Of a stretch of 64,000 nt of DNA, positions 8,910 through 17,579 are shown piece after piece. Made by a program: the position numbers and the translations under genes. The notes under the pieces were generated by a model. The model was given only the letters and a program-made list of their open reading frames with translations, did not search any database and was not told the origin of the DNA. The number at the start of each line of letters is the position of its first letter. Position 1 is the first letter of the stretch. Origin of the DNA: Paraburkholderia sp. BL21I4N1 (GTDB taxonomy: Bacteria; Pseudomonadota; Gammaproteobacteria; Burkholderiales; Burkholderiaceae); contig NZ_PVEN01000009.1 in the NCBI RefSeq assembly GCF_002973525.1, positions 62,001-126,000 on the forward strand. Direction: 5' to 3'.

Positions 8910-10076
8910 ATGAATTTCGATCTCACCGAAGACCAGCTATCGATCCAGGCCGCGATCGAAAAGCTCTGCGAAAAATACGATGACGAGTACTGGCTCGCGC
9001 GCGATCGCGACGGCGGCTTCCCGCACGACTTTCATCGCACGCTGGCCGACGCGGGCTGGCTCGGCATCGCGATGTCGCCGGAGTACGGCGGCTCGGGCCT
9101 CGGCATGACCGAGGCGGCGCTGATGATGCGCACCATCAGCGGCTCGGGCGCGGGTTTGTCGGGGGCGTCGGCGGTGCACATGAATATCTTCGGGCTGAAC
9201 CCGGTGCAGGTGTTCGGCAACGACGCGCAGAAACGGCGCTTCCTGCCGCCGCTGATCGACGGCCGCGACAAGGCCTGCTTCGCGGTCACCGAACCGGACG
9301 CCGGTCTCGACACCACGCATCTGAAAACCCAGGCCGTGCGCGACGGCGACCACTACGTGCTCACCGGCCGCAAGATCTGGATCTCGACCGCACAGGTGGC
9401 GAACAAGATGCTGATCATCGCGCGCACCACGCCGCTTGCGCTATGTGCGAAACCGACCGACGGCCTCACGCTGTTCTATACGGATCTGGATCGTGAACGC
9501 GTGGAAGTGCGCGAGATCGAGAAGATGGGCCGCAAGGCGGTCGATTCGAACATGCTGTTCATCGACAATCTGCGGGTGCCGGTGGAAGACCGTATCGGCG
9601 ACGAAGGCGCGGGCTTTCGCTATCTGCTGCACGGTCTGAACCCGGAGCGGATTCTGATCGCCGCCGAAGCGATCGGCCTGGGCCAGGCCGCGTTGAAGCG
9701 CGCCACGCAATATGCGAAGGAGCGTGTGGTATTCGGCCGGCCGATCGGCCAGAACCAGGGGATCCAGCATCCGCTCGCGCAGGCATGGATGCAACTCGAA
9801 GCCGCCAATCTGATGGTGTTCAAAGCCGCCGCTTTGTACGACGCGGATCGGCCGTGCGGCGCCGAAGCCAACGCCGCCAAATACCTCGCCGCCGAAGCCG
9901 CGTTCCAGTCGTGTCAGACGGCGATCGCCACGCTCGGCGGGATGGGTTATGCGAAGGAATATCACGTCGAACGTTATCTGCGGGAGTGTATGATTCCGAG
10001 GCTCGCGCCCGTGAGCCCGCAGATGATTCTATGTTTCATCGCGGAGAAAGTACTGGGCCTGCCGAAGTCGTATTGA
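8910..10076 (+). CDS. Acyl-CoA dehydrogenase
   Basis: This FAD-dependent dehydrogenase has 388 residues and the usual three-domain layout. The FAD-binding segment is CFAVTEPDAGLDTTHLKTQA, and the helical C-terminal domain contains YAKERVVFGRPIGQNQGIQHPLA. The common IYEGTxE motif that supplies the catalytic Glu is replaced by IPRLAPVS (about residues 362-369). Glu246 in NPERI sits where isovaleryl-CoA dehydrogenase keeps its base, so it is the candidate catalytic residue. The gene follows the CitMHS carrier by 39 bp and overlaps a possible start of the IclR gene. Confidence 0.9.
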   Translation: MNFDLTEDQLSIQAAIEKLCEKYDDEYWLARDRDGGFPHDFHRTLADAGWLGIAMSPEYGGSGLGMTEAALMMRTISGSGAGLSGASAVHMNIFGLNPVQVFGNDAQKRRFLPPLIDGRDKACFAVTEPDAGLDTTHLKTQAVRDGDHYVLTGRKIWISTAQVANKMLIIARTTPLALCAKPTDGLTLFYTDLDRERVEVREIEKMGRKAVDSNMLFIDNLRVPVEDRIGDEGAGFRYLLHGLNPERILIAAEAIGLGQAALKRATQYAKERVVFGRPIGQNQGIQHPLAQAWMQLEAANLMVFKAAALYDADRPCGAEANAAKYLAAEAAFQSCQTAIATLGGMGYAKEYHVERYLRECMIPRLAPVSPQMILCFIAEKVLGLPKSY

Positions 10077-10093
10077 AGTCTCTCCCCACCGCC

Positions 10094-10852
10094 ATGGACG
10101 TCAAACTCGTTGCCCGCACGCTGGACCTGTTCGAACTGTTTGCCGCCGAGCAAAGGCCGCTGCCGCTCACCGAGCTGGCGCGTTTGCTGAACGTGCCGAT
10201 GTCGAGCTGCCTCGCGCTGGCTCGCACGCTGGTGAGTCGCGGCTATCTTTACGAAGTCAGAAAACGCGGCGGCTATTATCCGACCCGGCGTCTGCAGATG
10301 CTTGCAAGCGCAATCAACGCGGTCGACCCGATCGTCGAAATGCTGCATCCGCGGCTGGTCCAATTGCGCGACGTGAGCGGCGAGACCGCCGTGCTCGGCA
10401 AGATTCACGGCGCGGCGGTGGTGTATCTCGACGTGGTGGAATCCACCAGGGCGATCCGCTATACGCGCGCGCCCGGCGAGCTGCGGCCCTTGCATGCGAA
10501 CTCGATCGGCAAGGCGATTTTCGGCGAACTGGACGCGGCGGCGCAGCAGGCGCTCGGTGCGCGACTGTCGTTCGAGCACTTCACCGCCGCGACGGTCGCC
10601 GATCTGCCCGCGCTCGTTGCGCAGGCCGCCGCGGCCAAAGCGCGAGGTTGGTGCGCCAATCTCGGCGAAAGCGCGCCGGAGTTGTCGGCGGTGGCCGTGG
10701 CGGTAACGATCGGCGGCGACTTGTACGGGCTCTCGGTGGTGGGGCCGACCGAGCGCATCCAGAAAGATCAGAACGCCCACGCCACGGAATTGATGCGCGT
10801 GAAACAGGCGATCGAAGCGCAGGACTCGGAGCAGCCGGAACCCCAGGCCTAG
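10094..10852 (+). CDS. IclR-family transcriptional regulator
   Basis: This is a 252-residue regulator. Its winged helix-turn-helix is at about residues 5-60 (LDLFELFAAEQRPLPLTELARLLNVPMSSCLALARTL), followed by the IclR effector-binding domain (RDVSGETAVLGKI ... HANSIGKAIFGEL). An in-frame TTG at 10073 would overlap the dehydrogenase stop and add seven residues; the ATG is preferred. As the last gene of the CoA-transferase/CitMHS/dehydrogenase set it probably controls that set in response to the acid or its CoA ester. This role is inferred from position. Confidence 0.88.
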   Translation: MDVKLVARTLDLFELFAAEQRPLPLTELARLLNVPMSSCLALARTLVSRGYLYEVRKRGGYYPTRRLQMLASAINAVDPIVEMLHPRLVQLRDVSGETAVLGKIHGAAVVYLDVVESTRAIRYTRAPGELRPLHANSIGKAIFGELDAAAQQALGARLSFEHFTAATVADLPALVAQAAAAKARGWCANLGESAPELSAVAVAVTIGGDLYGLSVVGPTERIQKDQNAHATELMRVKQAIEAQDSEQPEPQA

Positions 10853-11226
10853 CCCGGTTCGTCTTCAACCGACAATAACGCCACCCGAACCGACTTTCTG
10901 CCGGTCCGCGCGGTAGTCAATGCGCCCGTTTGCCTCTACCATGCAAGCAGCCAAACGGCAGCGTTCCTCAGGGGAGCGCACGCTCCCGAATTCATGAGCG
11001 TGACGCCGTGGCGATTCCATTATCCATTCCCGTTATTCGCTTCGAATAGTCATGCCGAGGCGCTGGTGAGCTTCATCGGCGCTTCGCGAATCCGTCATAG
11101 AACTGTAGGGCGCGGGGCAGACGTTGCCGGTAAGGGCAACGTGTCCGCGTGTCGCGCGAACGGTTTGAACGAGCACGCTTCATCCCCCTGCCGGCAACGG
11201 CAGACTTCAACCCAAGGAGTCAGCAG
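10853..11226. other. Intergenic region before the chloroperoxidase-like gene
   Basis: The 374 bases contain no convincing gene. One clear structure is an inverted repeat, ACGTTGCC at 11121-11128 and GGCAACGT at 11135-11142, about 85 bp before the next start codon. It could be an operator or an RNA hairpin in the leader. AAGGAG at 11214-11219 is the ribosome binding site of the next gene. Confidence 0.45.
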
Positions 11227-12048
11227 ATGAGCACGATCAGGACGAAAGACGGTACCGACATTTTCTACAAAGATTGGGGCAAGGGCCGCCCGGTCGTGTT
11301 CTCGCACGGCTGGCCGTTGACGGCGGACGCGTGGGACGCGCAGATGCTGTTTCTCGGTAGCAAAGGCTTCCGCGTGATCGCGCACGACCGTCGCGGTCAT
11401 GGCCGTTCGGCGCAACCGTGGGACGGCAACGACATGGATACGTACGCCGACGACCTCGCGGCGCTGATCGAGCATCTCGACCTGCAGGACGCCACGCTCG
11501 TCGGCCATTCGACCGGCGGTGGGGAAGTGGCGCACTACATCGGCCGGCATGGCACGCAGCGGGTCGCGAAGGCCGTGCTGATCGGCGCGGTGCCGCCGCT
11601 GATGCTGAAGACGGAAGCCAATCCCATCGGCCTGCCGATCGATGTGTTCGACGGTATCCGTAAAGGCGTGATGGACGATCGCTCGCAGTTTTTCAAGGAT
11701 CTGGCGGTGCCGTTCCACGGCTATAACCGGCCGAACGCGAAGGTCTCGCAGGGTGTGATCGATTCGTTCTGGCGCCAGGGCATGGCTGGCTCGATCAAAG
11801 GTTTGTACGACTGCATCAAGCAGTTCTCCGAAGTCGATTACACGGAAGACCTGAAGAAGATCGACGTGCCCACTCTGGTGCTGCATGGCGACGACGACCA
11901 GATCGTGCCGATCGACGCGGCGGGGCGGCAAACGGCGAAGATCGTGAAGAACGCCACGCTGAAGGTGTATGCAGGCGGGCAACACGGTATGTGTGTCGTC
12001 GAGGCCGATAAGGTGAATGCCGATTTGCTGGCGTTTATCGACTCGTAA
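11227..12048 (+). CDS. Alpha/beta hydrolase of the non-haem chloroperoxidase type
   Basis: The product is 273 residues with the alpha/beta hydrolase fold. The oxyanion segment is FSHGWPL, the nucleophile is the Ser in GHSTGGGE, the acid is probably in GDDDQIVP, and the His is in GGQHGM. The GHSTGGGEVAHYIGRHGT stretch is characteristic of cofactor-free haloperoxidases/esterases. AAGGAG is 7 bases before the ATG. There is no obvious operon partner. In vivo such enzymes are mostly esterases or perhydrolases, and the natural substrate is unknown. Confidence 0.88.
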   Translation: MSTIRTKDGTDIFYKDWGKGRPVVFSHGWPLTADAWDAQMLFLGSKGFRVIAHDRRGHGRSAQPWDGNDMDTYADDLAALIEHLDLQDATLVGHSTGGGEVAHYIGRHGTQRVAKAVLIGAVPPLMLKTEANPIGLPIDVFDGIRKGVMDDRSQFFKDLAVPFHGYNRPNAKVSQGVIDSFWRQGMAGSIKGLYDCIKQFSEVDYTEDLKKIDVPTLVLHGDDDQIVPIDAAGRQTAKIVKNATLKVYAGGQHGMCVVEADKVNADLLAFIDS

Positions 12049-12062
12049 ATGGCGTGAAGCAG

Positions 12063-12085
12063 GCGCGGGGTTGCAGAACCCGCGC
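12063..12085. terminator. Hairpin between convergent genes
   Basis: GCGCGGGGTT and AACCCGCGC can pair across a 4-base loop with one bulge. It lies just after the hydrolase stop and before the convergent DUF2867 stop. No T-tract follows, so intrinsic termination is only possible, not certain. Confidence 0.35.
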
Positions 12086-12100
12086 TCGCAATCTGGCTGG

Positions 12101-12655
12101 TTACGCGGGTTTTGCCGGTTCCAGCGGCCAGCCAGCAAGCGCCGCGCTGCGTAGCGAAGAGCGCACCACTAACTTGTGAAACGGCCCGATCGCGAGAATG
12201 TAGAAACGCCCGAGCGCATTGTGGCAATGAACGACGGTCGAGAGGATCAGATAGCGCGATCGCCCGTCGTCAGACTCGCGGGTTTGCTGCAGCACGGACA
12301 GCCGGAAATCCAGATGGCTGTCGTTCTCGCCGAGAATGATCTCGCGCGCGCTGCGCGTATAAATCCGGAAAAATTCGATGTGGTCGCGCGAACCCGGCGA
12401 GGTTGCCGTGCGCAACTGCCGCGTCGTCTTGAGTCCGAAGCGGCCGACGATCGCATCGCGCAAACTCGTCAACTTGCCCACCCAACCCGCCTGATGCTCG
12501 AACAGAAAGCGTGCGAGCAATTCCGGATCGTCGATGGCGTTGTCCGGCAGGCGGACCGCGTAGGCGTCGGCGAGGTCCGGCGCGTGGTACAGACCGCTGA
12601 CAGCGGATTCCGCCGGCAGGGCAACGGGGAGCACAGAGCTATGGACGTTGGGCAT
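12101..12655 (-). CDS. DUF2867 family protein
   Basis: This is a 184-residue soluble protein of unknown function. The segment HIEFFRIYTRSAREIILGEN followed by DSHLDFRLSVL is the hallmark I recognise for DUF2867, which often occurs alone or fused to NAD-binding folds. A longer frame starting with GTG at 12721 is possible, but neither start has a well-spaced ribosome binding site; the ATG is chosen because homology begins soon after it. It converges with the chloroperoxidase-like gene and is divergent from the uronate operon. Confidence 0.65.
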   Translation of the reverse strand: MPNVHSSVLPVALPAESAVSGLYHAPDLADAYAVRLPDNAIDDPELLARFLFEHQAGWVGKLTSLRDAIVGRFGLKTTRQLRTATSPGSRDHIEFFRIYTRSAREIILGENDSHLDFRLSVLQQTRESDDGRSRYLILSTVVHCHNALGRFYILAIGPFHKLVVRSSLRSAALAGWPLEPAKPA

Positions 12656-12812
12656 GGTGACGTGCTGCGCTGAAAAGTAGTCGGGCGCGAAAGGGCGCGT
12701 TTGCTCCTTGCTTGAGCGCACTCAGTCTACTCGTGGTGTGTGCCGCCGGCTTGAACCGGAACGACATGCGACTGGAGCGGCCGGCTTTTTCCTACGCAAA
12801 TCGTCGATTTAG

Positions 12813-12830
12813 TTATATGACGTCACATAA
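12813..12830. promoter_or_regulatory. Near-perfect 18-base palindrome
   Basis: TTATATGACGTCACATAA is its own reverse complement except for one symmetric pair. It lies in the AT-rich promoter region about 210 bp before the Udh-like gene. It resembles an operator for a dimeric regulator. It differs from the TACG-N4-CGTA motif of the island and may bind another protein. Confidence 0.5.
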
Positions 12831-12930
12831 ATAGATTAACTGTATGTCTTTGTTTGGCAAGCTAAAATTCTTGTTGTGATCTATGAAATAGGGGTAAATG
12901 CCTAATTGAAATCCGGTCTTCATTCGTTAA

Positions 12931-12950
12931 TAGTACGTTATCGTACAACT
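12931..12950 (-). promoter_or_regulatory. Candidate uronate-regulon operator A
   Basis: On the minus strand this reads AGTTGTACGATAACGTACTA, containing the perfect core TACG-N4-CGTA. It is about 90 bp before the Udh-like/exuT operon. It matches the copies before the aldehyde dehydrogenase, garD and kdgD genes closely. Confidence 0.65.
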
Positions 12951-13037
12951 GTGGCGAATGGTCGCTGGCGAAACCGCCGTGCTTCTACCGCCGCTTGTCA
13001 TCCAGTCAGATCGCGCGCGGCGCAGTAAAGGAACCTT

Positions 13038-13886
13038 ATGAAGAAGATTGCCCTGAGTGGCGCCGGTGGCCAGCTTGGCGCCGTGGTGCGCGCGGCGTTG
13101 GTCGCGCGCGGTACGCCGTTGCGCTCGGCCGCGGGCTCGAAGCCGCTCACGCCGCTGGTGGACGGCGAGGACGTGATGCACGGCGATCTGCGCGATCCGG
13201 CGATCGTCGATCGTCTGCTGGATGGCGTGGATGTGCTGATTCATTTCGCGGGCACGAGCGTGGAGCGTCCGCTGCCCGAGATCATCGACAACAATCTGCG
13301 CGCCCTGGTCGAAGTCTACGAAGGCGCGCGCCGGCAAGGCGTGCGGCGCATCGTATTCGCCAGTTCGAATCACGCGATCGGCATGTATCCGGTCACCGAG
13401 CATCTCGAACTCGACTGCGCGTTGCGCCCGGATGGGTTCTACGGTCTGAGCAAGGTGTGGGGCGAAGCGCTGGCGCGCATGTACTGGGACAAGCACGGTA
13501 TCGAAAGCATTTGCGTGCGGATAGGCAGTTGCCTTGAACGGCCGACCGAGCCGCGCCATCTGAGCACCTGGTTCGGTCATCGCGATCTGCTGCATTTTCT
13601 CGACCGCTGTGTCGACGCGGAAGACGTCGGCTTCCTGACGATCTGGGGCGTGTCCGCGAACACCCGTAGCTGGTGGGACAACAGCGGCGCCGAGCGTCTG
13701 GGCTATCAGCCGACGCAGGACGCCGAAGCCTTCGCCGAGGAGATTCTCGCGCGTCCGAATCCGCTCGATGCGTTGGGTCAGCGCTTCCAGGGCGGCAGCT
13801 TCGTCGGCATCGACTATTCGCGCAAGGACGAGGGCGCCGGCACAGAGGGTTCCGGTTCGGCCGCTTCCGCAGCCCGGCCCGTTTGA
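13038..13886 (+). CDS. Uronate dehydrogenase-like NAD-dependent epimerase/dehydratase (paralogue 1)
   Basis: This extended short-chain dehydrogenase has 282 residues. The NAD-binding motif is GAGGQLG (8-14), and the catalytic pair is Tyr135 and Lys139 in FYGLSK, with Ser109/Ser110 in FASSNHAIGMYPV. It shares the ASSNHA-G-PVTE block, YG-x-x-K and the LRIGS-type motif with the second Udh in the window, but is clearly divergent from it. Expected reaction: oxidation of a hexuronate to its aldarolactone with NAD. Only 28 bp separate it from exuT, so they are co-transcribed. A different sugar acid as substrate remains possible. Confidence 0.78.
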   Translation: MKKIALSGAGGQLGAVVRAALVARGTPLRSAAGSKPLTPLVDGEDVMHGDLRDPAIVDRLLDGVDVLIHFAGTSVERPLPEIIDNNLRALVEVYEGARRQGVRRIVFASSNHAIGMYPVTEHLELDCALRPDGFYGLSKVWGEALARMYWDKHGIESICVRIGSCLERPTEPRHLSTWFGHRDLLHFLDRCVDAEDVGFLTIWGVSANTRSWWDNSGAERLGYQPTQDAEAFAEEILARPNPLDALGQRFQGGSFVGIDYSRKDEGAGTEGSGSAASAARPV

Positions 13887-13914
13887 GCGGTCAGAGATTC
13901 GAGGAGACGTAGTC

Positions 13915-15213
13915 ATGAAAATCAAGGGCATCCGCTGGTGGATGGTCAGCCTGGTCGCGGCCGGACTCATCATCAATTACCTCGCGCGCAATACGCTTTC
14001 GGTTGCGGCGCCGACGTTGATGAAGGACCTCAACATCACCACCGGGCAGTACGCCAACGTGGTCGTCGCATGGCAACTTTGCTATGCGTTCATGCAGCCG
14101 GTCGCGGGCTTCGTGCTCGATACCGTCGGCACCAAGCTCGGCTTCGCGGTGTTCGCGCTGGCGTGGTCGCTGGCCTGTGCGGCGGCGGCGTGGTCGACCG
14201 GCTGGCGCAGCCTGGCGTTCTTCCGCGGCGTGCTCGGCATTGCCGAGGCGGCTGGTATTCCGGCCGGCGTCAAGGCCACCAGCGAATGGTTTCCGGCCAA
14301 GGAGCGCTCGGTCGCGATCGGCTGGTTCAATATCGGCTCGTCGATCGGCGCGCTGCTGGCGCCGCCGCTGGTGGTGTGGGCGTTGTTGCACGGCGAGTGG
14401 CAGTTGGCGTTCGTGATCGTCGGCGTGGCGGGGATCGTGTGGAGCGTGCTGTGGATGGCGCTTTACAAGCATCCGCGCCAGCAGAAACTGTTGGGCGATG
14501 CGGAACGCGACTACATTCTGAGTGGCCAGGAAGCGAAGCATAGCGACGACGTCGGTGCCGTGAAGCGCAGCCGCTTCGCGATGCTCGGCAGCCGCGACTT
14601 CTGGGCGATCGGCATTCCGCGCATTCTGTCCGAGCCGGCGTGGCAGACCTTCAACGCGTGGATTCCGCTGTACATGATGACCGAGCGTCACATGAATCTG
14701 AAGGAAGTCGCGCTGTATGCGTGGATGCCGTTCCTCGCCGCGGATATCGGCTGCGTGCTTGGCGGTTACCTCAGCCCGCTGTTCCACAAGTACGCGAAGG
14801 TTTCGCTGTTCACGTCGCGTAAGCTGGTGTTCGTGGTCGGCGCGCTGTGCATGATCGGACCGGCGTGCGTGGGGCTGGTGGCAAGTCCTTATGCGGCGGT
14901 GGCGTTGCTGTGCGTCGGCGGGTTCGCGCATCAGACCTTGTCGGGTGCGCTGTACGCGATCACGTCGGATATGTTCGGCAAGAACGAAGTCGCTACCGCG
15001 ACCGGCATGGGCGGCATGGCGGGCTACCTGGGCGCCGCCGCGTTCACGGCGTTGTTCGGCGTGCTGGTCACGCGGATCGGTTATAGCCCGTTGTTCGTGG
15101 TGCTGGCGGTGTTCGATATCGTGGCCGCAGGGGTGGTGTGCCTGCTGGCGAAGAGCCCCGAAAAGGCGCCGCCCGAGCCGCATTGGGTGGCCGCGGGGGC
15201 CGTGGCGAAGTGA
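13915..15213 (+). CDS. exuT: Hexuronate MFS transporter, ExuT type
   Basis: This is a 432-residue, twelve-helix permease of the anion:cation symporter family. Many blocks match my memory of E. coli ExuT: NTLSVAAPTLMKDLNI, VAGFVLDTVGTKLG, SEWFPAKERSVAIG, EPAWQTFNAWIPLYM, CVLGGYLSPLF and CVGGFAHQTLSGALYA. It should import galacturonate or glucuronate with protons. The start is placed at the ATG preceded by GAGGAGA, although the frame is open further upstream. It is the second gene of the operon with the Udh-like dehydrogenase, and a strong terminator follows. Confidence 0.9.
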   Translation: MKIKGIRWWMVSLVAAGLIINYLARNTLSVAAPTLMKDLNITTGQYANVVVAWQLCYAFMQPVAGFVLDTVGTKLGFAVFALAWSLACAAAAWSTGWRSLAFFRGVLGIAEAAGIPAGVKATSEWFPAKERSVAIGWFNIGSSIGALLAPPLVVWALLHGEWQLAFVIVGVAGIVWSVLWMALYKHPRQQKLLGDAERDYILSGQEAKHSDDVGAVKRSRFAMLGSRDFWAIGIPRILSEPAWQTFNAWIPLYMMTERHMNLKEVALYAWMPFLAADIGCVLGGYLSPLFHKYAKVSLFTSRKLVFVVGALCMIGPACVGLVASPYAAVALLCVGGFAHQTLSGALYAITSDMFGKNEVATATGMGGMAGYLGAAAFTALFGVLVTRIGYSPLFVVLAVFDIVAAGVVCLLAKSPEKAPPEPHWVAAGAVAK

Positions 15214-15270
15214 TGGACGGGAGTCGCGCGGCGTTCAGCATGCCTGACGCAGCGCGATGAACGGGGAGGT

Positions 15271-15302
15271 AAAAATGGGACGCCTAGGCGTCCCATTTTT
15301 TT
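15271..15302 (+). terminator. Rho-independent terminator after exuT
   Basis: A perfect stem AATGGGACGCC/GGCGTCCCATT with a 2-base TA centre is flanked by A5 and followed by T7. It ends the Udh-like/exuT transcript. By symmetry it can also stop the convergent polygalacturonase transcript. Confidence 0.93.
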
Positions 15303-15407
15303 GCCGCAGTGCCGGACGGAATCGGTTGAGCGAGAGGCCGCCCGTTGCGCCCACATCGAAACGACACGTGGTCCGCGGCAGCCTGCACGCCGCGGACCGC
15401 GCCAGCG

Positions 15408-17579
15408 TCAGCCGGTCAGCGCGCCGTTATACGTCACGCCAGCGATCACCACGTTGCTCAACGTAATGGATTTCACGTTGTCGACAAAGAGCGGTCCCGG
15501 CACGGTCGCCGATGCCGGTCCCGTGCAGATCGGCGTGCCGAGGTTGCAGTTCGAGATCGTCACGCCGGTGATCGGCGGCACCGTGGGGATGGGCAACGGA
15601 CCGTTGTAGTCCGCGGCCACCGGACCCTGCGCGACGATTGCCTGGAAGCACGAGCCCGACGTCGCCGTAAAGCCCGACGTCAGTGCGTAGCTCACCGCAC
15701 CCGACGTGTTGGTCGCGTTCACGTTCGAGATGTTGACGTTGTTGATCGTCGCCGGATTCCAGCGGACTGCATCGCCGGAGGGGCTGTAATCGCAGTCGAA
15801 TGTAATCAGGCCGCCCTGGCCCGTCGACGGATTGGCCGCGAGGCCGACCGTGCCGGTACCGGCGACCGAACCCGGGAACGCAGCACCCAGCGCACCGCCA
15901 CCGTATTTGCCGGTCAGATTCACGCCGTTGGGCAGCGTGACGCCATTGATCCACACGTTGTTGATGAAGCCGCCGCGGTTCATGTTGGTCTTGAAGCGCA
16001 GCGCGATGTTCAGCGGATTGGTCGCCCAGTTCGCGTTCTGCATGGTCAGATTGCGGGCGTAGACGTTCTGCACGCCCGCGCTCATTTCGCTACCGATCGT
16101 CAGGCCGCCGTGGCCGCTTTGCATCGTGCAGTTCTGCACCACGATGTTCTGCATCGGCCCGTACTCCGTGTCGAGACACTTGCCGGATTTGATCGCGATG
16201 CAGTCGTCGCCGGTATTGAACTGGACATTCTGCACCAGCACGTAGTTGCACGCGTCGGGATCGAACCCGTCGTTGTTCGGGCCGATACTGTCCGCGAACA
16301 CGCCGTCGATCAGTACGTTCGTGCAATCGGTCGGGTGATGCTGCCAGAACGGCGTGTTCTGCGTGTGATAGTTCTGCAGCAACACGTTCGTGCAGCCGAT
16401 GAACTCGACCATGCACGGCCGCAGAAAATGGCCGAGACCGAAGACGCGATTCAGCACCGGCACGCCGAGCTCCGACAGAGCCGGCAAATAGTTCTGATCC
16501 TGATTCCAGCCCGACGCGGTGAGCAGCGTCATCAGTGTCGTGGTGGTGCCGTCCTGATTCGTGAACGAGACGTTGGCCTGCGGATTCGTGACCTGCGCGG
16601 CGGGCAGACTCGTCAACGCGGTGTTGCCCGCGTAGGTGGCGCCGTTGGCCGAGTAGGCGGTGGTGCCCGTGTTCGCATCGGCTTGCGAAACCGGTGCGCC
16701 GCCCGAAGCCGGTTTCACGTAACCGTATTCGCCGCTCGTGCCTTTGAAGGTCCACCAGCACGACGTCGGCGCCTTGGTGCTCAACTGCATCGGCGTCATG
16801 GACTGACCGTTGAGTACGCAGGTGTTGTCGTCGGCGGTCAGCGCGATGTTGCTCTGCTGGTACGCGTAAATCGGCGCGCCGAAGTTCAGGCAGTCGTTGG
16901 CCTGCCAGCGCGACCAGTACAGGTTGCCGTTCGCCGTCGTGTACGGGCCGTTCTTCGCGTAGTCGACCGGGTTCGGACTGAAATAGATCGTGCAACCGGA
17001 GCTCAGATGGAAATTCACGTTGCTCAGCAGCACGATCGGGCCGCCGCAATACCAGTTGCCGGCCGGCACCACGACGCGTCCGCCGCCTGCCGCATGCGCC
17101 GCCTGAATCGCGGCATTGAACGCGGCGTAGGAGTCGTAGACCGTGTCCGTCATGTCGTACGGCACCATGATCGTCGAGCCCGGGCTTTGCGGCGATGCCG
17201 CGGCTTGCGAGCCGCTCACCCAGGGAATCGCACCGCCCGGCCATGCGCTGGCCTGAATCAACGCGGACGCCTGCAGCGTGCGCGCGCCGTAGCTCGTCAC
17301 CTGAAAGTCGACCGATGGGAACATCGAAGGCGTGAGGCTGGCCAGTTTGTTGATGATGACCGTGGCCTGGCCGGTCGGCCCCCAGATCGGGTCCGCCGCG
17401 GCGACCGGCGCGCTCGACGCCGGTGTCGATGAGCCTAACGAACCGCTGCCGCCGCCGCAGCCGGGCAAGGTTGCGAATAGCCCCGCGCCCGCGGAGGTTC
17501 CTGCGAATACGAGGAAGGAGCGTCGCTTGGGGGAATTGAGTTTGTCCTGATCGCCGCTGTTTTTATCGTGAATGGCCAC
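15408..17579 (-). CDS. Secreted glycoside hydrolase family 28 (polygalacturonase)
   Basis: The product is 723 residues and should hydrolyse polygalacturonan outside the cytoplasm. A twin-arginine-like signal (KRRSFLVFAG) is followed by a possible lipoprotein site at LPGC and a Gly/Ser-rich spacer. GH28 motifs appear in order between about residues 430 and 530: NNDGFDPD, GDDCIAIKSG, SGHGGLTIGSE and RFKTN (the usual RIK). The GTG start is chosen because AAGGAG lies 6 bases before it; an upstream ATG at 17606 has no such site. At 723 residues it is well above the usual 400-450, with large inserts before the catalytic motifs. Its product is the substrate of the surrounding pathway. Confidence 0.9.
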   Translation of the reverse strand: MAIHDKNSGDQDKLNSPKRRSFLVFAGTSAGAGLFATLPGCGGGSGSLGSSTPASSAPVAAADPIWGPTGQATVIINKLASLTPSMFPSVDFQVTSYGARTLQASALIQASAWPGGAIPWVSGSQAAASPQSPGSTIMVPYDMTDTVYDSYAAFNAAIQAAHAAGGGRVVVPAGNWYCGGPIVLLSNVNFHLSSGCTIYFSPNPVDYAKNGPYTTANGNLYWSRWQANDCLNFGAPIYAYQQSNIALTADDNTCVLNGQSMTPMQLSTKAPTSCWWTFKGTSGEYGYVKPASGGAPVSQADANTGTTAYSANGATYAGNTALTSLPAAQVTNPQANVSFTNQDGTTTTLMTLLTASGWNQDQNYLPALSELGVPVLNRVFGLGHFLRPCMVEFIGCTNVLLQNYHTQNTPFWQHHPTDCTNVLIDGVFADSIGPNNDGFDPDACNYVLVQNVQFNTGDDCIAIKSGKCLDTEYGPMQNIVVQNCTMQSGHGGLTIGSEMSAGVQNVYARNLTMQNANWATNPLNIALRFKTNMNRGGFINNVWINGVTLPNGVNLTGKYGGGALGAAFPGSVAGTGTVGLAANPSTGQGGLITFDCDYSPSGDAVRWNPATINNVNISNVNATNTSGAVSYALTSGFTATSGSCFQAIVAQGPVAADYNGPLPIPTVPPITGVTISNCNLGTPICTGPASATVPGPLFVDNVKSITLSNVVIAGVTYNGALTG

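Larger units (their letters stand above)
12656..13037. other. AT-rich regulatory region before the uronate island
   Basis: This 382-bp region contains no gene. The part from 12795 to 12950 is markedly AT-rich. It holds an 18-base near-palindrome at 12813-12830 and one copy of the island operator motif at 12931-12950. It should contain the promoter of the Udh-like/exuT operon on the right and that of the DUF2867 gene on the left. Confidence 0.6.

Noticed and set aside
12818..12825. TGACGTCA as a CREB-like element
   Set aside because: This 8-mer is a eukaryotic regulatory site and has no such meaning in bacteria. Only the surrounding 18-base palindrome was kept as an observation.
15345..17432. 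A 695-codon open frame opposite the polygalacturonase gene
   Set aside because: The translation is Arg/Val/His-rich low-information sequence, while the minus strand shows all GH28 motifs.
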